Below, one piece after another: positions 44,858 to 53,811 of a DNA stretch of 64,000 nt. Source of the stretch: JAPUME01 sp027294185 (GTDB lineage Bacteria; Acidobacteriota; Terriglobia; UBA7540; JAPUME01); assembly GCA_963555835.3 (NCBI GenBank), contig CAUVWZ020000001.1, positions 310,001 through 374,000 on the forward strand, in the 5' to 3' direction. A program made the position numbers and the translations under genes. How positions within the stretch are numbered: position 1 is the first letter of the stretch; every line of letters starts with the position of its first letter. A model generated the notes under the pieces. It saw only the letters and a program-made list of their open reading frames with translations, did not search any database and had not been told where the DNA came from.

Positions 44858-46267
44858 ATGTCCAAGAAATCAGGGATGACGCGCCGGGATTTCATCAAAA
44901 AGAGTACTACGAGCGGGGCCGGCCTTGCCGCGCTCGGAGGGATCAGTTTTATCACTCACCCGGAAAAAGTCTTTGGCGCAAATGACCGCGTTCGTGTTGC
45001 CGTGGTAGGGATTCGCGGACGAGGGTTCAGCCACATTCGAAACTTCTCGCAAGAGCCCAACGTCGAGGTTGCGGCGATTTGCGAAGTCGATGAGACCGTG
45101 ATGCGGCAGCGGCTGGCCGACATGGAGAAGGCAGGCATGCCCAAGCCGAAGACCTACGTGGACTATCAGAAGCTGCTCGAAGACAAGTCCATCGACGCCG
45201 TCTCCATCGCCACCCAGAACCATTGGCACTCGCTGATGGGCATTTGGGCCTGCCAGGCCGGAAAGGACGCCTATATCGAAAAACCCTGCTCCCACAACTG
45301 GTGGGAGGGACGGCAACTGGTCCGCGCCGCGAACAAATACAACCGCGTGGTGATGCACGGCACGCAGAGGCGCTCGGCCGAAGGAAACATCGAAGCCGTG
45401 AGAAAGTTACGGGAAGGCCTGATCGGCGAGGTCTACATGGCGCGCGGACTCTGCTTCAAGCGGCGGGATACGATCGGCAAAGCGAAGGTCGAGCCGGTGC
45501 CCTCTAACGTCAACTATGATCTGTGGACGGGTCCCGCGCCGATGAAGCCTTTTACCAAAAACCGCTTCCACTATGAATGGCATTGGGGCTGGGATATGGG
45601 CAACGGCGACATCGGCAACCAGGGAGTTCATGAGATGGATTTGGTTCGCTGGACACTGGGCGTCGGATTTCCCAACAAGGTTTCCGCCATCGGCGGCCAC
45701 TTCTTGTTCGACGACGACCAGGAGACGCCCAACACCCTCAACGCCGCCTTTGAATTCAACCTTCCGAACGGCAAGCGTAAGATGCTCGAATTCGAAGTAC
45801 GGCACTGGATGACCAACACCGAGGCCGGAATCGGGTTGCCGGGTTTCGGCGCCGGCGCAGGCGCGCTGGCGCAGTTTGCCGGTGAGGCTTCCCGCCGTCA
45901 GTCCAGAAACAAGATCGGCGGCATCGTTTACGGCTCGAAGGGTTACATGGCGTTGTCGGGCGGTGATGGAGCCTATAAGACCTGGCTCGGTCCCGAGCAG
46001 GAGCCCGGCCCCACCGCCAGAGGGGGCGGGAACCCCTGGGCCAATTTCGCCGAGGTCGTCCGCAGTCGCAAGGTGGAAAACCTGAATGCGCCCATCGAGG
46101 AAGGGCACATTTCCTGCACGCTGATTCACCTGGCGAATGTCTCCTACCGGGTGGGCCGTACGCTGAATTTCGACCCCAAGACCGAACAGGTCATCGGGGA
46201 CGAAGAAGCCGCCCGAATGTTGCGGGGGACCTACAGAGCGCCCTATACCGTGCCGGAAAGGGTATAG
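44858..46267 (+). CDS. Tat-exported Gfo/Idh/MocA oxidoreductase, tandem copy 2
   Basis: A 469-residue paralogue of the previous gene. The ATG at 44858 follows TTAGGAGGG. The first 35 residues differ at only a few positions (TRRDFIKKS, GAGLAALGGISFITHPE). Conserved sites: VAVVGIRGRGFSHIRN, AGKDAYIEKPCSHNWW, HWGWDMGNGDIGNQGVHEMD. Divergence is concentrated in surface stretches, e.g. GAGAGALAQFAGEAS against the GGGPEVPFVGAGGG stretch of copy 1. The pair probably arose by duplication and may now differ in substrate range. The hairpin that follows it resembles the one after copy 1. Confidence 0.9.
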   Translation: MSKKSGMTRRDFIKKSTTSGAGLAALGGISFITHPEKVFGANDRVRVAVVGIRGRGFSHIRNFSQEPNVEVAAICEVDETVMRQRLADMEKAGMPKPKTYVDYQKLLEDKSIDAVSIATQNHWHSLMGIWACQAGKDAYIEKPCSHNWWEGRQLVRAANKYNRVVMHGTQRRSAEGNIEAVRKLREGLIGEVYMARGLCFKRRDTIGKAKVEPVPSNVNYDLWTGPAPMKPFTKNRFHYEWHWGWDMGNGDIGNQGVHEMDLVRWTLGVGFPNKVSAIGGHFLFDDDQETPNTLNAAFEFNLPNGKRKMLEFEVRHWMTNTEAGIGLPGFGAGAGALAQFAGEASRRQSRNKIGGIVYGSKGYMALSGGDGAYKTWLGPEQEPGPTARGGGNPWANFAEVVRSRKVENLNAPIEEGHISCTLIHLANVSYRVGRTLNFDPKTEQVIGDEEAARMLRGTYRAPYTVPERV

Positions 46268-46299
46268 CAAGAACGAAGCGGTCCCATAGAAGTAACATA

Positions 46300-46338
46300 C
46301 TTCCCTCGCCCCGGGCGTGGCCCGGAGCGGGGAGGTTT
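46300..46338 (+). terminator. Hairpin terminator after copy 2
   Basis: CCTCGCCCCGGGC and GCCCGGAGCGGGGAGG pair around GTG with small bulges, followed by TTTTG. Same position relative to the stop and same flanking words (GTGCCTCGG) as the terminator at 44739. Confidence 0.65.
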
Positions 46339-46435
46339 TGTGCCTCGGTTCGGCTCAGAATGAAGCAGCCTGTCTGATTTAGAACGATTCCCTCCCCTTA
46401 AAAGTTTGAACCTTAGAAGAGAAAGAGAGGAAACA

Positions 46436-47452
46436 ATGGCATCCGTGTCAACCAAACCGGTTACCTGGGGAATCCTCAGCACCGCAAAAATCGGCCGCAA
46501 GAAGGTCATCCCTGCGATGAAGCAGGGGAAACTCTGTCGCATCCGAGCCATTGCCTCACGCGATGAGGCCGGAGCACGGCAGGTGGCCGACGAGCTGGGG
46601 ATTCCCAAGGCCTACGGGTCCTATGAAGAGCTGCTCGCCGACCCGGAAATCGAGGCGGTCTATAATCCCCTACCCAATCATCTGCACGTGCCCTGGTCGA
46701 TCAAGGCAGCCGAGGCCGGCAAGCACGTTCTGTGCGAGAAACCGATCTCCCTCACCGCCGCCGAGGCACAAACGCTCCTCGAGGTGCGCGACCGCACCGG
46801 AGTCCTGATTACAGAAGCCTTCATGGTCCGGAGTCACCCGCAATGGTTGCGTCCCCGTGAGCTCGTCCGCCAGGGACGAATCGGGAAGCTGCGCGCCATC
46901 CAGGGAGCCTTCAGCTACTCGAACACGGATCCCAAGAATATCCGCAACCAGGCCGACATCGGAGGCGGCGGCATCTACGACATCGGCTGCTACCCGATTG
47001 TGATCTCACGCTTCCTGTTCGAGGCTGAGCCCACGCGGGTGGTGGGCCTGATCGAACGTGATTCCGAGATGAAGGTCGACCGGCTGACCAGTGCCCTGCT
47101 CGATTTCCCCGAAGGCCAGGCCAGCTTCGTCTGCTCGACGCAGATGGTCTCCTACCAGCGAATCCAGGTCTTCGGCACCAAGGGACGGATTGAAATCGAG
47201 ATACCCTTCAATTCTCCGCCCGATAAGCCCTGCCGCATTTTTGTCGATGACGGCAGCCAGCTCGCCGACGCATCAGCGCAGGCTGAGACCTTTGAGGTGG
47301 TCGATCAGTACACGATTCAAGGGGAGCTGTTTTCGGAAGCGGTTCGCTCAGGGAAGCCCGTCGAGTTTCCTCTGGAGGATGCCGTCAAGAACATGCGCGC
47401 GATCGACGCGCTGTTCCTTTCCGCCGAGACAGGCAAGTGGGAAAAGGTGTAG
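46436..47452 (+). CDS. Cytoplasmic Gfo/Idh/MocA oxidoreductase
   Basis: A 338-residue enzyme of the glucose-fructose oxidoreductase / dihydrodiol or D-xylose dehydrogenase group. The ATG at 46436 follows AGAGAGG; an upstream in-frame start lacks homology. No export signal, unlike its neighbours. Rossmann motif: WGILSTAKIGRKKVIPAM; NPLPNHLHVPW and AGKHVLCEKPISL with EKP intact; catalytic region GGGGIYDIGCYPIVISRFLF with the conserved Tyr. The shorter length and lack of signal fit a cytosolic dehydrogenase. It follows the tandem exported pair in the same direction but beyond their terminator. Confidence 0.9.
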   Translation: MASVSTKPVTWGILSTAKIGRKKVIPAMKQGKLCRIRAIASRDEAGARQVADELGIPKAYGSYEELLADPEIEAVYNPLPNHLHVPWSIKAAEAGKHVLCEKPISLTAAEAQTLLEVRDRTGVLITEAFMVRSHPQWLRPRELVRQGRIGKLRAIQGAFSYSNTDPKNIRNQADIGGGGIYDIGCYPIVISRFLFEAEPTRVVGLIERDSEMKVDRLTSALLDFPEGQASFVCSTQMVSYQRIQVFGTKGRIEIEIPFNSPPDKPCRIFVDDGSQLADASAQAETFEVVDQYTIQGELFSEAVRSGKPVEFPLEDAVKNMRAIDALFLSAETGKWEKV

Positions 47453-47620
47453 CCGACGTTCCTAGCCTGGGTTGCCGCCGGCAAGATCCATCTGTCGGAC
47501 CGGTAGCGCGGAACCCGCTGTTCAGGTTCCGCGTCCATCCTCCATCCGCGACCCGACCGCAGAACCACAAACCGGGTTCTGGCTACCCGCTGTTCCCCGG
47601 AAAGATAGAGCATTCCCGCT

Positions 47621-48304
47621 TTACAACCACTGTTGGCGGTTGGAATAAAAATTCACCGGACGGCCGGGATACTTGCGCTTGAACTCCTTAAAGCGGCGGA
47701 GTGTTCTCCTGTAACGCCGGTCGGAGGTCTTGAGTTTTTTGTGCGGCATCACGATCAGGGCTTTCTCCACCTCCCACACCTGGCGACGTGAAAGCCTCCA
47801 GTCGCACTTCACAAGATCGTTCAGGTTCCCCACGCCGTAGCCGTTGATTCTTCCCGAGCCGTCCACATAAGTATCGATGTAGCTCATCACCAGATCGCGC
47901 ACCGAGCGAAAGACCGGCTTCCGCCCGTGTAATCCGAAGTCGCGCGAGCGGCCCACCGCTCCGTATCGCCCCTTCTTACGAAACAAGAACAACACGTGGT
48001 CCAGATCGTCCACCGACTCCAGGCTCAGCATCAGCGGCGGGTAGCCGTGTTGCTCCAATATAGTTGCGGCGCCAAGGGCCGCTTCCAGGCAATGGACCGT
48101 GGCGTGGCGGACCACACCTCGGAGCGTCCTGAGCGTCTCCTTCTTTTCCTGGTTATAAGGCAGCGAGCTGAGGTATCGCTGCACCTGAAGCGGTGTCCGG
48201 CAGCTTTGAATCAACGCCCATTCTTTGCGTGTAAACTCCGAGCGGGTCGGTTTGGCGGGAACCTTCGCCGTCTTCTTTATCCGGTTTGTGCGGCGCTTGC
48301 TCAA
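47621..48304 (-). CDS. Conserved-looking protein with possible transglutaminase-like Cys-His-Asp site
   Basis: A 227-residue basic protein of unrecognised family. TTG at 48304 follows GGGGGGAG. The N-terminal 20 residues are Lys/Arg-rich without a signal. The middle reads HATVHCLEAALGAATILEQHG, then DDLDHVLFLFRKKGRYGAVG and GRSRDFGLHGRKP, an order Cys (about 71), His (about 101) and Asp that fits transglutaminase/papain-like folds, where a Cys begins a helix and His lies on a later strand. The C-terminus is strongly basic (TSDRRYRRTLRRFKEFKRKYP), suggesting nucleic-acid or membrane-surface contact. Catalytic activity is hypothesis. It is convergent to the oxidoreductase at 46436. Confidence 0.7.
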   Translation of the reverse strand: MSKRRTNRIKKTAKVPAKPTRSEFTRKEWALIQSCRTPLQVQRYLSSLPYNQEKKETLRTLRGVVRHATVHCLEAALGAATILEQHGYPPLMLSLESVDDLDHVLFLFRKKGRYGAVGRSRDFGLHGRKPVFRSVRDLVMSYIDTYVDGSGRINGYGVGNLNDLVKCDWRLSRRQVWEVEKALIVMPHKKLKTSDRRYRRTLRRFKEFKRKYPGRPVNFYSNRQQWL

Positions 48305-48416
48305 TTGAACTCCCCCCTACTCACCGCCCCCGTGTCCAATCTATAATAATAGATGAAGCATCATCATCGTGCAGCGTGCATCCTAACCCAGGAAGCCCGC
48401 TTGGGGAGCCGCGAAG

Positions 48417-51332
48417 TTGCAGGCAAATAAATCCACTGGGGACAACGCCGGCGTCGCCGAGGGAGTGCTGGAGGTCGCCCGGGAACTTCTAAGGGAGTTG
48501 GGCTCGGAGCGCGCCCTCAGGAATCTCTCTCTCGGAGCTTCCCTGGAACGTGGATTGGGACTGGGAAGCCTGGAGCGCGTCGAGCTGGTCTCCCGGATTG
48601 AGGCAGCCTTCTCCGTCTCTCTGCCGGAGGGGGCCGCCGCCGAGGCCGAAACCCTGCACGACCTCATCGCTGCCACCGAGCGCCGTTCACCGCAGGCCTC
48701 GCGGGAACTACGACCGGCATCGCCTCACTCCACAGCCCCGCGCGCGCCGACTCAATCTGAAACCTGGGGAGTCGCCGAAGGATCGACAACCTTGAACGAA
48801 GCCTTGCTTCGCCACGCGGAAGCCTCGCCGGAGGGTTCCCACATCTTCTTGAGGAATGAGGATGATTCCATCCGCACAATCACCTATGGCGATCTCCTCA
48901 GGCAGGCGACGGCGGTGGCCCGCGCACTCAGGCAACGAGGGCTGGAACGCGGCCAGAGCGTGGCCCTGATGCTTCCCACTTCAGAGGATTTTTTCACCTG
49001 CTTTATGGGAGTCCTGCTGGCAGGCGGCGTTCCGGTTCCGCTCTACCCTCCCTTCCGCGCCGACCAGATTGAAGACTACACGCGACGGCAGGGACATATC
49101 CTGCGAAATGCCGAGGCACGCCTGCTGGTCACCTTCCGCCGTGTGGAGGCGCTGGCTCACCTGCTGCGCCCGAAGGTGCCCACTTTAGCGGGAGTGCTCA
49201 CACCCGAAGATTTAATGAGTCCGGAAGAAAAACCTGATTCAGCGGATGCGCCTCTACGGGCAGACGAGTTCCCCGCGCCGGGGCCGGATGACCCCGCTCT
49301 GATTCAGTACACCTCGGGAAGCACGGGGGAACCCAAAGGTGTAGTCCTCACTCACGCCAACCTGATTGCGAATATTCGGGCTATCGGCGCGGGCCTCGAG
49401 GTTCAACCCACCGACGTCGGCACAAGCTGGCTTCCCCTCTACCATGACATGGGGCTGATCGGCGCCTGGCTTTTTCCCTTGTACTTTGGTTTTCCCGTCG
49501 TCATTCTCTCGCCTCTCGCCTTCCTCACACGGCCGGAGCGTTGGCTGTGGGCCATTCATCACCACCGCGCGACTATTTCCGCAGCACCGAATTTTGCCTA
49601 TGAACTTTCTGTTCGCAAGATTCCCGACCGCGCGATCGAGGGACTCGACCTCAGTTGCTGGCGCGTGGCGCTGAACGGAGCGGAGGCCGTCAGCCCGGAG
49701 ACTCTGGAGCGTTTCGCGCGCCGCTTCGGCCCCTGCGGGTTTCGGCCAGGAACCATGATGCCCGTCTATGGCCTCGCGGAAAGTTCGGTAGCGCTGTGCT
49801 TCCCGCCCGTAGGCCGTGAACCGCGCCTCGATTCCGTCCGGCGAGACCGGTTGACCGAAGAAGGGATCGCTGACCCTGCCGAATCCTCTCTGCCTGGCCA
49901 GCAGACAGGGTCAACGTCTCCGCTCCGGTTTGTCTCCGTGGGAAGGCCTTTGCCGGAGCACGAAGTTCGGATTGTGAATGAGGCCGGTGAACAGCTCGGA
50001 GAGCGTGTGCAAGGGAGATTACAGTTTCGAGGCCCTTCGGTGACCGCCGGCTACTTCCACAACCCGCAGGCGACCCGCGCCAGTCTCCGTGACGGCTGGT
50101 GGGATTCGGGTGACTTGGGCTACCGGGCTGAAGGGGAGTTGTTCATTACGGGCCGCGTTAAAGACGTCATCATCAAGGCGGGAAGAAACCTTTATCCTCA
50201 CGAAATCGAAGAGATTGCCGGGCAGGTGCAGGGGGTTCGCCAGGGCTGTGTTGCCGCCTTCGGAACCGTTGACGAGCGCATGGGGACCGAGCGTTTGGTC
50301 GTGGTGGCTGAGACACGCGAGACAGAGGGTAAAGCGCGTGACCTCATCATGGCGAACCTGACCGAACAGGTAAGCGCCGCTCTCGGAATCCCGCCGGACG
50401 TCGTGGCCCTGGTTCCGGCCCATACGGTTCCCAAGACATCGAGCGGCAAGCTGCGGCGGGACGCCTGCCGGCGGATGTATCTGGCCGGAAGGCTCACTCG
50501 GAGGCGGCTGCCGGCGTGGGTTCAGATGGCGCGGCTGAGGGCGGCGGCCTTCGGCTCATCGGTCATGAAAGGGCTTCGTCTTCTCGGCAGCGTCACCTAT
50601 ACGGCGTATGTAATCTCGATTCTCTTATTGACTGTACCCCCTGGCTGGCTGCTGATCCTGTTTACACGGAATCCTCGCGCCGCAGCGCGTCTCTCGCGCG
50701 GCTGGGCACGGCTATTCCTGCGGTTGGTGGGCTGTCCGGTTCAGGTTGAGGGAGCGGAAAACCTCGACGGAGCAGGCCCCTTCGTCCTGGTTTCGAACCA
50801 TTCCAGCTACATCGATATACCGGTCCTGATGGCAGCTCTGCCGAGGGAGTTTCTTTTCGTGGCGAAGCAGGAAGTCTTCTCCTGGCCGATTGTAGGAACC
50901 ATTGTCAAAAAGGCAGGCCACCTGCCGGTGGACCGGTTGGAACCTTCCGAAAGCCTGGCCGGCACAGGGACAATCGAAGAAACCCTGCGCAAAGGCACCT
51001 CGGTTCTACTGTTTCCCGAAGGGACATTCACTCCAGCAACGGGATTGAGGCCCTTCAAGCTCGGCGCATTCGAGGCGGCGGTTGCAACCTCGACGCCGGT
51101 CTGTCCTGTGATCCTGCGAGGAACGCGTCAGGTTCTGCGAGATAAAAGCTGGTTGCCTCGGCGGGGTTCGATTCGACTGATCATCCGCCCGCCCATTCGA
51201 GGGGTCCATCCAAAGGAAAATCACTGGCGCGAAGTTGTGAGGCTGCGGGACGCCACGCGAGCCGAAATTGTCACCTATTCAGGTGAGGAACCACTCGACC
51301 TGATTGCCGCCGGACTCCCTCCGGTCGCGTAA
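48417..51332 (+). CDS. ACP - acyl-AMP ligase - PlsC acyltransferase fusion
   Basis: A 971-residue three-module protein. TTG at 48417 is used; GGGGAG lies upstream. Residues 15-95 are an acyl carrier domain with the phosphopantetheine Ser at S51 (GLGSLERVEL). Residues about 115-690 are an AMP-forming ligase of the fatty acyl-AMP type (QYTSGSTGEPKGVVLTHANL, YHDMGLIGAW, MPVYGLAESSVAL, DSGDLGYRAEGELFITGR, PKTSSGKLRRDA). A hydrophobic segment (about 725-750) precedes PlsC (about 760-960) with NHSSYID (the HX4D site) and FPEGTFTPATGLRPFK. It should activate a fatty acid, load it on its own carrier and transfer it to a lysolipid, functionally like Aas but with the modules in another order. Placement as one gene is certain. 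Confidence 0.92.
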   Translation: MQANKSTGDNAGVAEGVLEVARELLRELGSERALRNLSLGASLERGLGLGSLERVELVSRIEAAFSVSLPEGAAAEAETLHDLIAATERRSPQASRELRPASPHSTAPRAPTQSETWGVAEGSTTLNEALLRHAEASPEGSHIFLRNEDDSIRTITYGDLLRQATAVARALRQRGLERGQSVALMLPTSEDFFTCFMGVLLAGGVPVPLYPPFRADQIEDYTRRQGHILRNAEARLLVTFRRVEALAHLLRPKVPTLAGVLTPEDLMSPEEKPDSADAPLRADEFPAPGPDDPALIQYTSGSTGEPKGVVLTHANLIANIRAIGAGLEVQPTDVGTSWLPLYHDMGLIGAWLFPLYFGFPVVILSPLAFLTRPERWLWAIHHHRATISAAPNFAYELSVRKIPDRAIEGLDLSCWRVALNGAEAVSPETLERFARRFGPCGFRPGTMMPVYGLAESSVALCFPPVGREPRLDSVRRDRLTEEGIADPAESSLPGQQTGSTSPLRFVSVGRPLPEHEVRIVNEAGEQLGERVQGRLQFRGPSVTAGYFHNPQATRASLRDGWWDSGDLGYRAEGELFITGRVKDVIIKAGRNLYPHEIEEIAGQVQGVRQGCVAAFGTVDERMGTERLVVVAETRETEGKARDLIMANLTEQVSAALGIPPDVVALVPAHTVPKTSSGKLRRDACRRMYLAGRLTRRRLPAWVQMARLRAAAFGSSVMKGLRLLGSVTYTAYVISILLLTVPPGWLLILFTRNPRAAARLSRGWARLFLRLVGCPVQVEGAENLDGAGPFVLVSNHSSYIDIPVLMAALPREFLFVAKQEVFSWPIVGTIVKKAGHLPVDRLEPSESLAGTGTIEETLRKGTSVLLFPEGTFTPATGLRPFKLGAFEAAVATSTPVCPVILRGTRQVLRDKSWLPRRGSIRLIIRPPIRGVHPKENHWREVVRLRDATRAEIVTYSGEEPLDLIAAGLPPVA

Positions 51333-51693
51333 CCAAGCCTCTGCTTGAAAACAGGCAGCGCAACTTCTCCCTGGAGAGCGAATGCTCTTGGGGCGTCGTC
51401 TCGCCCTCCCCTGCGAAGGGCACGGCAAGAAAACAGCCTATCCAGAAGCCGATAACTTGATTCGTTGCCGCTTCACTGGTATAAGAAGGTAATCGGCTCG
51501 CGGGAGCAGCGAGCGGTTTCCCAGCAGAAAAGCAGCGGTTCCGAGGGACATCCCTGAGAGAGGGAGAGTGTCCCTACTGGAGGGGTCCCGAAGCCGCGCA
51601 GATCACCAAGGCCGCAGGGGAGAATCGAAAAAGCTCGAGCCTACCCAGGCCGGAAGAGACTCTTAACTCTTCAACACGGAAAGGAGTGCAGGA
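51333..51693. other. Intergenic region with hairpin
   Basis: No gene recognised. AGGGACATCCCT (51544-51555) folds back on AGGGAGAGTGTCCCT (51561-51575) around GAGAG; it could end the upstream transcript or lie in the superoxide dismutase leader. Confidence 0.45.
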
Positions 51694-52287
51694 ATGGCAC
51701 TGAAATTCACTGCAAAACAGTACAAATCCATCCGGGAGCTGGACGGTATCTCGGAAAAGACGATGACCGGACACTACAAGCTCTATCAGGGCTACGTCAA
51801 CAAGACCAACGAGATACTGGAAAAACTGGAGAAGGTAGATAAATCCGGAGCCAATCAGATCTACAGCGACCTTCGGTCGCTCAAGGTGGACCTGTCGTTC
51901 GCGGTGGGCGGCATGAAAAACCACGAGATCTATTTCGAACACCTGGGCGGCACCAAGGGCCAGCCCAAAGGAAAACTGCTGGAGCTGATCAACCGGGACT
52001 TTGGGTCCGTCGAAAGCTGGCAGGCAGATATGAAGCAGACCGGCATCGCTGCGAGGGGCTGGGTCTGGCTGGCCTACGACCACGACTGGGGCCACTTCTT
52101 CAATTACCTGGGAGACGCGCAGAATACCTTCCCTGTTTGGAACGCCGCCCCCATCATCGCCCTGGATACCTACGAGCATGCCTACTGGCTCGACTACGGG
52201 AGCGCCCGGGGACCTTACATCGATGCCTTTTTCAGAAATCTGGACTGGGATGTAGTTCAGGGAAATTTCGAGAAGCTGAAAATATAA
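51694..52287 (+). CDS. Fe/Mn superoxide dismutase
   Basis: A 197-residue dismutase converting superoxide to hydrogen peroxide and oxygen. The ATG at 51694 follows GGAAAGGAG. Metal ligands are H27 (MTGHYKLY), H77 (GGMKNHEIYF), D158 and H162 (ALDTYEHAYW). The usual VWEHAYY motif reads TYEHAYWLDYG, and the family Trp near the active site is in VWLAYDHDW. No signal peptide, so cytosolic. Fe or Mn preference cannot be decided. A convergent di-haem peroxidase gene follows across a terminator; a shared oxidative-stress role is reasonable inference. Confidence 0.95.
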   Translation: MALKFTAKQYKSIRELDGISEKTMTGHYKLYQGYVNKTNEILEKLEKVDKSGANQIYSDLRSLKVDLSFAVGGMKNHEIYFEHLGGTKGQPKGKLLELINRDFGSVESWQADMKQTGIAARGWVWLAYDHDWGHFFNYLGDAQNTFPVWNAAPIIALDTYEHAYWLDYGSARGPYIDAFFRNLDWDVVQGNFEKLKI

Positions 52288-52450
52288 GCGGCTGGAAGCT
52301 ATCTCATAAAGGGCACACTCAGCCTCTGCATTTGTAGAGCCACCCCTCAGCGGCTCACGCCTCCGTGGTGGGGCGTTCTGACGGCACGGCTGAAGCCATG
52401 CCCTGACTCCCCTGGGGGATTCTTCGGTTCGAGGGGGGCGATGTTCAATT

Positions 52451-52473
52451 GCCCGCCCCGTGAGAGGGCGGGC
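52451..52473. terminator. Bidirectional hairpin between convergent genes
   Basis: GCCCGCCC and GGGCGGGC pair perfectly around CGTGAGA, between the stops of the dismutase (+) and the peroxidase (-). Confidence 0.7.
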
Positions 52474-52503
52474 AGTAAGAGATTTAATATTGGCACGGAG
52501 GAT

Positions 52504-53589
52504 TTAGGTCGGGAAGCTTTGCGGAGGCTGGGCATGCTGCCAACCTTCACCGTTCAACGACTTCAGGAATTCCACCAAATCGCTCTTTTCCTGGTCCGTT
52601 AAGTTCAGAGGTTTCACCCGTTTATCCAGATGCTCGTTGGGATTCCCCCCCTTGTCGTATAACTCCACCACCTCTTCCAGGGTTTTGAGGCTGCCGTCGT
52701 GCATGTAGGGCGCGGTGCGGGCCACGTCCCGAAGAGTGGGTGCCTTGAAAGCTCCCCGGTCGCTGGCGCGCTTTGTAAACACGTAGCGGCCCAAGTCGGG
52801 GCTGCGCTGGTCCATCCCTACGCCAAGATTTGTGAAGCTGCCGTCGGTGAAATTGATGCCGAAATGGCACTGGTTACATTTGACCTTGTCGAAAAACAGA
52901 TCCATGCCGCGGCGAGCCGCCTCCGTCAGCGCCCCCTCGTCTCCCGCCTTGTACCTGTCATACGCCGAGTTTCCTGAGATTACGGTTCGCTCGAAAGTCG
53001 CGATGGCACTGGCCACATGATCGATGGTGAAATCCCCGGTGCCGAACACCTGACGGAATCGTTCTCGGTATCCTTCGATCGACTTCAAGGTAGCGACCAC
53101 TTTTTCGTGGGTGTTCCCCATTTCAATCGGGTTTTCCATGGGACCTTTGGCCTGAGCCTCGAGAGTCGGGGCACGGCCGTCCCAGAACTGCTCCACGCTG
53201 TAGGCGCGGTTGATGACCGTGGGGGCGCTGCGACCGCCCTTCTGCCCGCGAATTCCGGTCGAGACGGGGCTGCCGTCAGTAAACCCGAAATCGGGGTGAT
53301 GGCAACTGGCGCAGGAGATGGTGTTGTCGGCCGACAGGCGCGTGTCGTAAAAGAGGAGGCGCCCCAGCTCCGCCTTTTCTTTGCTGTAGGGATTATCCTG
53401 CGGCCAGATTCTCCCCACCAAGCCGAGAGGAATCACCCCGGCCACATCGCGCACTTCCGGCGGGGCTTCCTCCAGTTCGGTCGGGGGACTCCCGCAAGCG
53501 AGCGTCAATATCACCCACGCGGGCACGAAGATTGCCGAGGCTCTCCGGGCGAACCCATACGACCTTACTGCTGAGTTCTTCCACATCAT
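52504..53589 (-). CDS. Di-haem cytochrome c peroxidase (MauG/CcpA family) lipoprotein
   Basis: A 361-residue periplasmic enzyme reducing hydrogen peroxide with electrons from small cytochromes, or a related MauG-type oxidase. A lipobox (LTLAC-GSP) near residue 32 marks it as a lipoprotein. Haem-c sites are CASCHHPDFGFTDG and CNQCHFGINFTDGSF. Other family marks: LGRLLFYDTRLSADN, NRAYSVEQFWDGRA, KAPTLRDVARTAPYMHDGSL with the Met/His region, and LTDQEKSDLVEFLKSL at the end. About 220 bases upstream, in the same direction, lies a small Cys-rich lipoprotein gene. The proximity to the dismutase fits peroxide removal. Confidence 0.93.
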   Translation of the reverse strand: MMWKNSAVRSYGFARRASAIFVPAWVILTLACGSPPTELEEAPPEVRDVAGVIPLGLVGRIWPQDNPYSKEKAELGRLLFYDTRLSADNTISCASCHHPDFGFTDGSPVSTGIRGQKGGRSAPTVINRAYSVEQFWDGRAPTLEAQAKGPMENPIEMGNTHEKVVATLKSIEGYRERFRQVFGTGDFTIDHVASAIATFERTVISGNSAYDRYKAGDEGALTEAARRGMDLFFDKVKCNQCHFGINFTDGSFTNLGVGMDQRSPDLGRYVFTKRASDRGAFKAPTLRDVARTAPYMHDGSLKTLEEVVELYDKGGNPNEHLDKRVKPLNLTDQEKSDLVEFLKSLNGEGWQHAQPPQSFPT

Positions 53590-53811
53590 TCCTTTACTCC
53601 GTTACTCCGTCGTTCCCCTATTCTCTGACTCCCTCAAGGAATTTCGTGAGGACCGCGTCGCTGGATTCCAGAAGAGGTTCCGGCCGGAGCAACGCCTTCC
53701 TATCCGATGACAAACGCCCGCGAAAAACAGCCGGCACCCGAACTGGATCATCCCCGCAGCGCAGAAACATTTCAGGGAGTCCGCAAGGAAGTCCGTCTGC
53801 CAAATAGCTGA

